Of a DNA stretch of 64,000 nucleotides, positions 15,808-24,370 are shown one piece after another. The position numbers and the translations under genes were made by a program. The stretch is from Caproiciproducens galactitolivorans. Its GTDB lineage: Bacteria > Bacillota > Clostridia > Oscillospirales > Acutalibacteraceae. The notes under the pieces are model-generated. The model saw only the letters and a program-made list of their open reading frames with translations. It did not search any database and was not told the DNA's origin. How positions within the stretch are numbered: position 1 is the stretch's first letter; each line of letters starts with the position of its first letter. Where the stretch lies: assembly GCF_004768785.1 (NCBI RefSeq), contig NZ_SRMQ01000002.1, positions 62,001 to 126,000 of the forward strand, in the 5' to 3' direction.

Positions 15808-18780
15808 ATGGCTTTTACCAACACAAAGGAAAACGGCTTGGAGGCATTGATTGTCGACTGGCTTGTGAACCATAATGGCTATGAGCAGGGCACAAACGCA
15901 GATTATAACCGTGAATATGCTATCGACGAAACGCGACTGTTTCGCTTTCTGCAGGACACGCAGCCGGATGCCATGGAAAAGCTGGGCGTATTCAAGGCCG
16001 ACCTTAAAAAGAAGCAGTTCCTGAACCGACTGCAGGGCGAGCTTTCTAAGCGCGGCATTATTGATGTGCTGCGCAACGGTATCAAGATATACCCGGTAGA
16101 CCTCATCATGTTTTATCTGACGCCGACGGAAAATAACGCCAAGGCCAAACTCATGCATGAGAAGAACATATTCAGCGTTACCAGACAATTGCAGTATTCT
16201 TTAGACGCAACGCGGCTGGCGCTGGATATGTGCGTCTTTATAAATGGCCTGCCGGTTATTACCTTTGAGTTGAAGAACCAGCTGACAAAGCAGACCGTAG
16301 GCGATGCGGTGGAACAATATAAAAATGACCGCGACCCGCGCGAGCTGCTGTTCCAGTTCAAGCGCTGCATGGTCCATTTTGCTGTGGATGATGCCCGCGT
16401 GAAGTTTTGCACAAAGTTGGACGGAAAAAGCAGCTGGTTCCTGCCTTTCGATAAAGGCTATAACGATGGAGCGGGCAATCCGCCTAACCCTGATGGCATT
16501 ATGACCGACTATCTATGGAAGGATATTCTCTCAAAAAATAAGCTCTGCCGAATTATTGAAAATTATGCGCAGGTGGTTGAAGAGGTAGACCCGGAAACAA
16601 AGAAAAAATCCGTAAAGCAGATATTTCCGCGCTATCATCAGCTTGATGTGGTTGAAAACCTTCTTGCCGACGTTAAGCACAATGGCATAGGTAAATGCTA
16701 CCTTATCCAGCACAGCGCGGGCAGCGGCAAGTCAAATTCTATAGCATGGTTGGCACACCAATTGATTGGGCTTGAAAAAGATGGTCATCCAATGATTGAC
16801 TCCGTTCTTGTAGTTACTGACCGCCGCATTCTGGACAAGCAGATCCGCGACACCATCAAGCAGTTTATGCAGGTGAAAAACACCGTAGCATGGGCTGAGC
16901 ATTCCGGCGATCTCCGTCAGGCCATAAAGGAGGGCAAACGCATCATTGTTACCACTATCGAGAAGTTTCCGTATGTGGTGCCTGACATTGGTGCCGATCA
17001 TAAAGATAGCCGTTTTGCTGTCCTTATTGACGAAGCCCACTCCGGGCAAAGCGGACGAAACTCAGCGCAGATGAACCTTGCACTCTCTGGCCTTGCTTCA
17101 AACGATGATATGGACAACGAAGACAAAATCAATGCCATGATGGAGGGCCGCAAGCTGCTGCAGAATGCCAGCTACTTTGCCTTTACTGCTACACCAAAGA
17201 ATAAGACGCTTGAGACGTTTGGCATACCCTATCAAGACGGGGATAAAATCAAACATCGGCCGTTCCATGTCTATACGATGAAGCAGGCAATCCAGGAAGG
17301 ATTTATCCTTGATGTTCTTAAATATTACACACCTATAGACAGTTATTACCGACTGATGAAAACTGTCGAGGATGACCCGATGTTTGATAAAAAGCGAGCA
17401 CAGAAGAAGTTGCGTTCATTTGTCGAAAGCGACAGCTATACTATTTCTCAGAAAGCACAAATGATGGTAGACCACTTCCACGAACAGGTTATCGCCAAGG
17501 GCAAAATCGGTGGACAAGCCCGTGCTATGGTTGTTACGGCCAGTATTCCGCGCTGCATTGAATATTACTATGCAATCAACAAGTGCTTAGCTGCGCGCCA
17601 TAGCCCATACAAGTCGATTATTGCATTTTCTGGCGAACACAAGTATCAAGGTCAGGAACCGGCGTTAACTTCGTCTGCAATGAATGGCTTTCCGGACGCC
17701 TCAATTCCGAAGACATTCAAAAAGGACCCATATCGCCTTCTGATTGTGGCCGATATGTTCCAGACCGGTTTTGACGAGCCGTTGCTTCATACGATGTATG
17801 TGGACAAGATGCTCTATGACATCAAGGCTGTTCAGACATTATCACGGCTGAACCGTGCCTGTCCTAAAAAATACGATACTTTTGTATTGGACTTTGCGAA
17901 CAAAACATCCATTATTGAAGAAGCGTTTTCACGCTATTACCGAACTACCATTCTTTCTGGAGAGACCGACCCCAACAAGCTGTATGACATCATCGCGCTT
18001 ATGGAGGGATATCAGGTTTATTCTGCGGAACATGTTGAAAAACTGGTCGATTTGTATCTGAGCGGAGCCGAGCGCGACAGACTTGACCCGATTTTGGACG
18101 CCTGTGCTGCGGTTTATAAAGAACTCCAAACAGACGACCAGATCAAGTTCAAGAGCGCTGCAAAATCTTTTGTGCGTACATATGGATTCCTTGGAGCCAT
18201 TTTGCCATACGGCAATGCCGACTGGGAAAAGCTATCTATCTTCTTGAATCTGCTGATTCCGAAGCTGCCCGCACCACGAGAAGACGATCTTTCACAGGGT
18301 ATTCTTGATGCCATTGATTTGGATAGTTACCGTCTGGAAGCGCGTGAAGTGATGTCAATCAAGTTGGAGGACGAGGACTCAGAGGTGCCTCCGGTTCCTA
18401 CTGGTAAAATCGGACATATTGTCGACCCTGAAATGGATTTACTTTCCTCCATACTTTCGGCTTTCAATGATATGTTTGGAAACATCGACTGGAAGGATGC
18501 TGACAATGTCCGAAGACAGATTCTTGAAATACCTGCAATGGTTTCAAAGGATAAGCGATATCAGAATGCCATGAAGAATTCCGATAAACAGGAAGCGCGT
18601 ACTGAGAGTGAACGGGCGCTACAGCAGGTTATTTTCTCTATCATGGCGGACAATATGGAGCTGTTCAAGCAGTTCCAAGACAACCCGTCCTTCAAAAAAT
18701 GGTTGTCTGATATGGTGTTTAACCTTACATATAATCCAGAGGGGAAACCGTATCAGATACCCGGAAATACGACTGTATAG
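15808..18780 (+). CDS. hsdR: Type I R-M restriction subunit HsdR
   Basis: The 990-residue motor-nuclease has the N-terminal RecB-like nuclease core ending in FELKNQLTKQ (about residue 150), a Walker A motif HSAGSGKSNS (about 303), DEAH box LIDEAHSGQSG (about 408), FTATPKNKT, and helicase motifs DMFQTGFDEPLLH and QTLSRLNRACPK. It translocates DNA and cuts when complexes collide; it needs HsdM and HsdS for recognition. No stop or frameshift is visible, so the type I system appears complete. A 79-bp gap follows before the hamA remnant, which has its own ribosome site. Confidence 0.93.
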   Translation: MAFTNTKENGLEALIVDWLVNHNGYEQGTNADYNREYAIDETRLFRFLQDTQPDAMEKLGVFKADLKKKQFLNRLQGELSKRGIIDVLRNGIKIYPVDLIMFYLTPTENNAKAKLMHEKNIFSVTRQLQYSLDATRLALDMCVFINGLPVITFELKNQLTKQTVGDAVEQYKNDRDPRELLFQFKRCMVHFAVDDARVKFCTKLDGKSSWFLPFDKGYNDGAGNPPNPDGIMTDYLWKDILSKNKLCRIIENYAQVVEEVDPETKKKSVKQIFPRYHQLDVVENLLADVKHNGIGKCYLIQHSAGSGKSNSIAWLAHQLIGLEKDGHPMIDSVLVVTDRRILDKQIRDTIKQFMQVKNTVAWAEHSGDLRQAIKEGKRIIVTTIEKFPYVVPDIGADHKDSRFAVLIDEAHSGQSGRNSAQMNLALSGLASNDDMDNEDKINAMMEGRKLLQNASYFAFTATPKNKTLETFGIPYQDGDKIKHRPFHVYTMKQAIQEGFILDVLKYYTPIDSYYRLMKTVEDDPMFDKKRAQKKLRSFVESDSYTISQKAQMMVDHFHEQVIAKGKIGGQARAMVVTASIPRCIEYYYAINKCLAARHSPYKSIIAFSGEHKYQGQEPALTSSAMNGFPDASIPKTFKKDPYRLLIVADMFQTGFDEPLLHTMYVDKMLYDIKAVQTLSRLNRACPKKYDTFVLDFANKTSIIEEAFSRYYRTTILSGETDPNKLYDIIALMEGYQVYSAEHVEKLVDLYLSGAERDRLDPILDACAAVYKELQTDDQIKFKSAAKSFVRTYGFLGAILPYGNADWEKLSIFLNLLIPKLPAPREDDLSQGILDAIDLDSYRLEAREVMSIKLEDEDSEVPPVPTGKIGHIVDPEMDLLSSILSAFNDMFGNIDWKDADNVRRQILEIPAMVSKDKRYQNAMKNSDKQEARTESERALQQVIFSIMADNMELFKQFQDNPSFKKWLSDMVFNLTYNPEGKPYQIPGNTTV

Positions 18781-18859
18781 AATTACAATCAAATCGCTAA
18801 CCTCTTTGAAATATGGAGAACTCTAAATCACTAGTAAACGTAAAGGAGGACTTGCGCAA

Positions 18860-19703
18860 ATGGCAATAGTGCAAAAGACACTAAAGGATGCTGGTTTTGA
18901 CGGCATATTTTCAGAAGTGTTACATGACGAAAAGCTGGGCTTGAAAAACCCTTATCAATTGCGCTTGTTTCATCTGAGCGTAGTTGATAATGAATTCTCT
19001 TTCGACGCCCTTAAAAAGTTTTTATTAAAAAATATAGGGCAGTACATATACTCGCGAGAACGCATAAAAAAGTTTATGAGTGATGATGAAATAACTCTCA
19101 TAGGCTTGAAAGCTGTCGAACTGCTGCGAGACCGTTGCAATACTCGATGCACCGAAAGTGTTCAGCAAATTTGATACCCAGCTGAAGGAACACTGAAAAA
19201 CAGGCGTCAGCTGTGTTAATTTACTACAGCCCGACGTAGGAATGCCATCTTTTCAGATGGTGTTTGGGAAGTCTCGCATCGTAGGTGACCCAAAGGACGC
19301 GATCGACGATGCTTTTATCACGCTTGAAGCGATAAAAAATGACACTTCACGTGAAATCCGGCTTGTAGAAAGCACAGCGTTTGATAAGGAGTTCGCACCC
19401 GAGGTTGCTGAACAACTTAAGGATATTATCTTACCACGTAAAGGACAAACTGTTACACATGACACTGCATTTGGTGTGTTTATCGGGTATTCATTGGGAA
19501 TAGATAAAAACCGTCCATCTGCAGAATTTCGCGAACTAGTGGCAAAAAAGATGCGTAAAGATATTCAAGCTCATGTTTCCCATATCATTGAAAAAAACAA
19601 GGCCGCAAGAATGGAATGTCATTCCTTTTATTTCTATTTCTTGCCATTTAATGAAGCGGATGGAGAGAAGAAAGAGATTATGAAATCTCTTCTCGAGCTT
19701 TAG
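18860..19703 (+). pseudogene. hamA: Hachiman protein HamA (DUF1837), broken
   Basis: AAAGGAGG precedes ATG 18860. The first frame (DIRSTxxx-free, starting MAIVQKTLKDAGFDGIFSEV) runs to LKAVELLRDR and is lost at about 19136. In a second frame the sequence resumes as AILDAPKVFSKFDTQLKEH, hits TGA at 19194, and continues as KTGVSCVNLLQPDVGMPSFQ and MVFGKSRIVGDPKDAIDDAF to the end. APK..SK and FQ.VFGKS..DA...AF are the conserved DUF1837 segments. Between the two frames the usual G-G-E-L-GE-LLY stretch is missing, so a deletion of some 20 codons plus a frameshift and a nonsense codon have inactivated it. HamA is the nuclease partner of HamB. Confidence 0.75.
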
Positions 19704-19716
19704 GGAGGGGTGTAAA

Positions 19717-22328
19717 ATGATTGAGAAAAACATCGTTTCTTTAGGGGATACCATTTTTAATGATATTGACAAGAATCCCTACCTTAATGAATTGTATGAA
19801 AATATCTTATACAACTATTCGTTGCACCTTTTTCAAATTAGAAGTGAGCGCAAGCCTGTAAATATTTCAGATGCCCTACGTTTTGCTGACATATTATCGA
19901 AATCGCCTGATGATAGCCATATGACTTGGGCGCAAGAAATAGTTGCACTTTTAAAGGAGACAGAACCTAATAACCCAGAAATTGATATTTACCTTAATTC
20001 TGTTCTTTCTAACACAGGAAATTTTCAAGGACTTGAAACCGCTGAGAAGAAAAAAACAACAACGGTATCCTTGCGCCGTAATCTTCTTGAATGTTTCTAT
20101 GAGGAATATAGCAAAGAACTGGTTTCCATTCCTGCCGAGCCTGAAAAGCTGTTTTTTCGTCCACAGCGGAAGATCTACGACCGTCTGATAGATCCATACT
20201 TCAGTTATTCAGGACCTACCTCTATGGGAAAGTCCTTTATTATGCGGATGTTTATCAAGAAACTAGTGCAGGACGGCATGAAGTTTAATTATGCATTGAT
20301 TGTCCCTACCAAGGCACTCATTAATGAAGTCTCGAGCAAAATAATCAACGACCTTGGTTCACTTCTTAAAGAAAAGAATTATCGTGTTGTTACATCAGCC
20401 GGAGCATTGGCGCTGGAGGAAGAACACAACTTCATCTATGTTCTTACACCTGAACGGCTGCTCTACCTTCTAATTCGACATAAGGACAAAGATATCGACT
20501 ACTTGTTTATTGACGAAGCCCATAAAATCACTTCTAAGGACAAGCGCAGTACATTTTATTATAAAAACATAGATATGTTAGCTGAACGAAAAAGAAAACC
20601 ACATATCATTTTTGCGTCACCTAATATTCCAAACCCTGAAGTCTATCTTAAGTTGGTACCTGAGGCTCTAGAAGCAGCAGATTTAACCGATTATAAACTG
20701 GCAACAAGTTTTTCACCTGTCAGCCAGGTTAAATATCTTATTGACTGTGTTGATGGAGGCATATATCTGTTTAATGATCGCAGTATTCGGCTAATGGAAA
20801 TCAGCAAGGCTACAATAAAAGTACCATTAAGCAATATAATTACTCATTTGGGGAAAGGTGTTCAGAGCATTGTCTATTTCAACTCGAAGGACAAAGCCAT
20901 TCAAGCAGCAATTGATTATGCGGCGTATGAAGAAGATAAAAATGACAGTGAACTTGATTCCCTATCAAAGGAGATTGAAAATCAAGTACATAAAGAGTAT
21001 TTTCTTGCAAAGTTAATTAAGAAAGGCATTGCCTACCATATTGGATATTTGCCAGCTTCTATTCGCATGAAAATAGAAAAGCTATTTCGCGACAGGAAAA
21101 TCGTCGCAATGTTTTGCACCAGTACACTTGTTGAAGGTGTTAATCTGCCTGCTGATAATTTATTTATCACTACTTACAGAAAAGAACGCGGACAAACAAA
21201 AATGACCGCAGTTGATTTTAGAAATCTTGTCGGTCGCGTTGGACGCATAAATTATAATCTTTATGGTAATGTGTTTTTAGTTCGTCTTGAGGAAAACCTT
21301 CAGATCAAAGATTTTGTTGAGTTACTTGAAAAAAAGTACCGGAACAGAAACTCTCTCTTATCACTGAATTAAAGCCAAAGCAAAAGAAGCAAATTGTGGC
21401 TTGCCTGTTGCAAGGACATACTAATTTGGAAAAGGAGCAAGGTCAATCGCAGGACTCCTTTGATTTAACACGGAAGTTTTGCTTAATTTTGCTAAGTGAC
21501 ATCATGAGAGGTAGAAATAGCATTGTAAGGCGGGAGTTTAATGAATTTTTGACACTGGAAGATGAAATTAAAATTAAAGCAGCATTTGAAAAAGATGAGA
21601 TAAAACCAGACGACGATATTAATACATCTGTTGATCAAACTAAAAGCCTATCTGCCAACATCGCGTGGGGTTTAGAGTACCCGGCCATTGATGGAGATGA
21701 TCACACAAAACTAGGTGAACCACAGGCCTTCCTTGAAAAGTTATATGAGATTTTTAGTTGGGGCAAATGTGAAAGTGCTGAAACTATTGGTAATAAAAAT
21801 CGCCTAAGTTGGTATGCTGTGATTCTCCGATATTGGGTTAGTGGTAATGGCTTTGGGATGATTATCGATAAATCCCTTACCTATGCACAAAACAGCTTCG
21901 ACTATAAAGTACGAATTGATGGTCAGTTAATTCCTTATAATCACCAATCAATGATGCATAGAAACATCGTCATGTCAGAAACACTTCAGGCGATTGAAAG
22001 TGTTGTGCTGTTCAGTTTCGCAAATTATTTTTTGAGATTTTCAGAAGCATACAAGCGGATTCACGGTATCGAGGGAGAAATGAACAACGACTGGTATGAA
22101 TTTGTTGAATATGGTACGACAAACAAGTTGACCATATTTCTTCAGCGGAACGGATTTTCTCGTGAGACAGCTCTTTTTATACGGAAACACCGGAGTGAGT
22201 ATGTGGTTGGATTAGATGATAGTAAGCCTGTTAAAATAAAAAAGAATATCCTCAACTGTGGAAATTTCAGTGTGGTTTCAGAGGTTGAGGATATGAGCAT
22301 CAATAATCCAGATTTATTCGTGGATTAA
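19717..22328 (+). pseudogene. hamB: Hachiman helicase HamB, split by a one-base frameshift
   Basis: Two adjoining frames make one protein of about 870 residues. The first (19717-21372) has Walker A GPTSMGKSF (about 165), DEAH motif LFIDEAHKIT (about 265), GVNLPADNLFI and motif VI NLVGRVGRIN (about 505), a superfamily 2 helicase. At the run GAAAAAAAG near 21329 one missing A shifts the frame; restoring it gives EKKVPEQKLSLITELKPKQK joined to IVACLLQGHTNLEKEQ and the C-terminal half up to 22328. It follows the HamA remnant by 13 bp, the Hachiman gene order. Sequencing error at the homopolymer is possible, but the independent damage in hamA supports real decay. Confidence 0.72.
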
Positions 22329-22363
22329 CTAGCCAGAAGATAAATTCGGAGGTGGCGCATGTT

Positions 22364-23272
22364 ATGGCTGGAAAGAATATGAACTATTTTCTTATGGACG
22401 GTACTCCAAACGGTCGCATTAAGTGTACGCTTGCTAATTGGACAGGGGTTGCTTACAAGATCCCACGGATTAAGCTTGTAGACTGTAAGAATATTGACTA
22501 TCTTAAGCAGAGTGGGGTATATTTCCTCTTCAGCAAAGGTGATGGTGACAGGCCTTTAGTTTATGTTGGTCAGTCAGGGACTCGAAAAAATGGAGAAGGT
22601 ATTTTGAACCGTTTAAAAGAACATCACGCCTCCCCGAAGCAAGGTCTTGAAGATTGGTATGAAGCAGTAGCTTTCACGACTTCAAACAACATTTTTGGTG
22701 CAACCGAGATTAGCTGGCTTGAAAATCGATTCTTTTCCCTTGCCGTAAACGCTAATCGTTATGAAGCTAAGAACGGAAATGAACCTAATGCTGGAAATGT
22801 TACAGAAGAAAAAGAGAGTGAACTTGAAGAGTATGTGGAGTATGCAAAAATTGTGATGGGTGTGCTTGGACATTTAGTATTCGAGCCATTAGTTCAAAAT
22901 CGAACACCCCATAATACAGAGTGTGTAGAGACCGATGACAACCTTGAGTTTTTTATGGAACAAAAGATGCAGAACACCGGAATGACAGTAAAAGCAAAAT
23001 GTAAGCGCTCAAGTGAAGGATATATAGTTTTACGCGGCAGTGTTATCAATTCTAAAATTAATGAAAAAACCTGCTCAGGGGTAGCAAAAAAGGCTCGAGA
23101 GAAGGCCAAAGTTGACGAAAATTATACGCTTTTAGAAGATGTGCTTTTTTCATCACCATCTGCTGCTTCGATGTTTGTAACGGGTGCAAGTTCTAATGGA
23201 TATACTGCTTGGAAAACTGCTGAAGGCAAGACGTTAAAAGCCGTTGAAACGAGTGAAGCAGAAGAATTGTAA
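22364..23272 (+). CDS. GIY-YIG nuclease family protein with DUF4357 domain
   Basis: About 302 residues from ATG 22364; the GGAGG at 22348 is 11 nt away, and an in-frame GTG at 22352 overlaps it. The N-terminal domain has the GIY-YIG strands SGVYFLFSKG and LVYVGQSG and then a catalytic-region stretch RLKEHHASPKQG and EISWLENRF with the conserved Glu. The C-terminal part AKCKRSSEGYIVLRGSVINS through NGYTAWKTAEGKTLKAVE matches DUF4357. Such proteins are common in defence islands and may nick or regulate DNA. It follows hamB by 35 bp and may have belonged to the same operon. It looks intact. Confidence 0.8.
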   Translation: MAGKNMNYFLMDGTPNGRIKCTLANWTGVAYKIPRIKLVDCKNIDYLKQSGVYFLFSKGDGDRPLVYVGQSGTRKNGEGILNRLKEHHASPKQGLEDWYEAVAFTTSNNIFGATEISWLENRFFSLAVNANRYEAKNGNEPNAGNVTEEKESELEEYVEYAKIVMGVLGHLVFEPLVQNRTPHNTECVETDDNLEFFMEQKMQNTGMTVKAKCKRSSEGYIVLRGSVINSKINEKTCSGVAKKAREKAKVDENYTLLEDVLFSSPSAASMFVTGASSNGYTAWKTAEGKTLKAVETSEAEEL

Positions 23273-23346
23273 AATGAAATATACTTTTTAGAGCTTTGAT
23301 ACCTCTACGGGTGGGACTCACTAAGCAAAAAGGGGACTTAAAAAAC

Positions 23347-23376
23347 TATGGCAAATGGATTTCAACGAGCAATTTA
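23347..23376 (+). pseudogene. Ten-codon gene start cut by IS scars
   Basis: AAGGGGACT precedes ATG 23347, and MANGFQRAIY is read before the frame enters the IS256-like 14-bp scar and the truncated IS3. The good start signals suggest the 5' end of a real gene whose body was deleted. Too short to identify. Confidence 0.35.
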
Positions 23377-23390
23377 CGGGAGTATCCCAA
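23377..23390. repeat. 14-bp IS256-type terminus left as a scar
   Basis: GGGAGTATCCCAAA is identical to the reverse complement of the right end of the IS256 element at 29356-30845. It abuts the truncated IS3 copy, as expected if an IS256 relative inserted and most of it was then deleted together with half of the IS3. Confidence 0.5.
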
Positions 23391-23531
23391 AATCTCGCTT
23401 CTTTTCGCACGATAAGCCACTTTGTTTTGTTTCAAGTAATTGTAGTATGCGTTTGGAAATATCCCCATTCGTTTTAACAGCCAACGTGTTCCAAAATTCT
23501 TGTGATGTTTTTCAATGAATCGATATGCCAC
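23391..23531 (-). pseudogene. IS3 OrfB 5' fragment
   Basis: The frame reads MAYRFIEKHHKNFGTRWLLK to RAKRSEI as in the intact copy and then passes into unrelated codons (LGYSRKLL). The whole DDE domain is missing, so this copy cannot transpose on its own. Confidence 0.85.
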
Positions 23532-23812
23532 TAATCGATTTCCTTCGCAAAGAATGCCGCTGCTTTTTTTAAAAAGTCGTTTTCTTTCTTTGCTTCTGCA
23601 AGCTCCTGACGAAGTTTCCGATTTTCCTGCATTAATTTGTACTCTGATTTTGCGGCATCATTTGTTTGGCATTCTTCACGGTAAGCGCGAACCCAGTTTG
23701 AAACGGTAGCGTGACAGATTCCATATTCAGCAGCGAGGCTTGAAATTGTGCGGCCATCCTGAATATGTAGTTTTACAACTTTTTTCTTGGTTTCTTCTGT
23801 AATTGTTTGCAT
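23531..23812 (-). CDS. IS3-family transposase OrfA, second copy
   Basis: The 93-residue product is identical in translation to the OrfA at 2407-2688: helix-turn-helix ISSLAAEYGICHATVSNWV and coiled coil. Identity over the full length points to recent duplication. Without OrfB it can at most bind element ends or inhibit transposition, as described for OrfA of some IS3 members. Confidence 0.88.
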   Translation of the reverse strand: MQTITEETKKKVVKLHIQDGRTISSLAAEYGICHATVSNWVRAYREECQTNDAAKSEYKLMQENRKLRQELAEAKKENDFLKKAAAFFAKEID

Positions 23813-23885
23813 GATATACTCCTCTTTTCTAATAGATATTGTAATCTATTGGGCAGAAGTGTTACAAGTTCAGTATACCATTACA

Positions 23886-24034
23886 ATGGCGGTAAATATG
23901 CAGGAATTGAGTATAATAGCACAATGAACGGCAAGGGGTTTAATTTAGCAATATTTTATCCTGACTATTTCAAATGCATAGGTGTAGATGTTTATAAAAT
24001 TGAAAATCTGAAATATGAGATTAATAAATTGTAA
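23886..24034 (+). pseudogene. C-terminal gene fragment, possibly RES domain
   Basis: The frame enters from the IS3 end and reads NGGKYAGIEYNSTMNGKGFN and LAIFYPDYFKCIGVDVYKIE before stopping. The pattern GI.Y.S..N..G.NLA.F followed by V..Y.I..L.YEI resembles the end of RES-type NAD-degrading toxins, usually encoded with an Xre antitoxin, but the fragment is too short for certainty. The body of the gene was lost with the IS-associated rearrangement. Confidence 0.4.
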
Positions 24035-24171
24035 TGTTTGAATAGCCTTTTTACTTTTGCTGATTAAAAAGGCTTATATTTTTGGAGGCAAATGCTATAT
24101 TACGCTACCAGAGGATCTATTGCCTTTATTCGTTTCTTCGTATACAATATTACTCTGTGAGGTATTAGCGA

Positions 24172-24342
24172 ATGGATTATATAACAGCTAAACAGGCTGC
24201 TGAAAAATGGAATATATCCCCGCGCAGGGTGCAGGTCTTATGCGAGCAGGGCCGGATAAAAGGCGCTGTGCGTCTGGGTTGGGCCTGGACTATACCGAAA
24301 GACGCGGAGAAACCGGAAGATGCAAGGCTCAGAAGAAAATAA
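24172..24342 (+). CDS. Small helix-turn-helix protein upstream of the type III R-M genes
   Basis: The 56-residue product MDYITAKQAAEKWNISPRRV with QVLCEQGRIKGAVRLGWAWT and IPKDAEKP is an excisionase-like HTH_17 DNA-binding protein. It ends 28 bp before the res gene, whose ribosome site overlaps the gap. Small proteins of this fold frequently head R-M and other mobile cassettes in Clostridia, and control of the res-mod operon is a reasonable inference. It parallels the gene at 12144 before hsdM. Confidence 0.7.
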   Translation: MDYITAKQAAEKWNISPRRVQVLCEQGRIKGAVRLGWAWTIPKDAEKPEDARLRRK

Positions 24343-24370
24343 AAGCAAAAGCTGAGGAGAGAAAACGATA

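Larger units (their letters stand above)
23391..23885 (-). mobile_element. IS3-family insertion sequence, truncated inverted second copy
   Basis: The left terminal repeat (reverse complement of 23859-23885), OrfA and the first 41 codons of OrfB are the same as in the copy at 2334, in opposite orientation. The copy stops after RAKRSEI where the IS256-type scar begins. Two inverted copies about 20 kb apart could invert the segment between them. Confidence 0.88.

Noticed and set aside
21325-21335. Programmed frameshift in hamB
   Set aside because: An A-run slip is possible, but hamA is also broken and Hachiman helicases are not known to need frameshifting.
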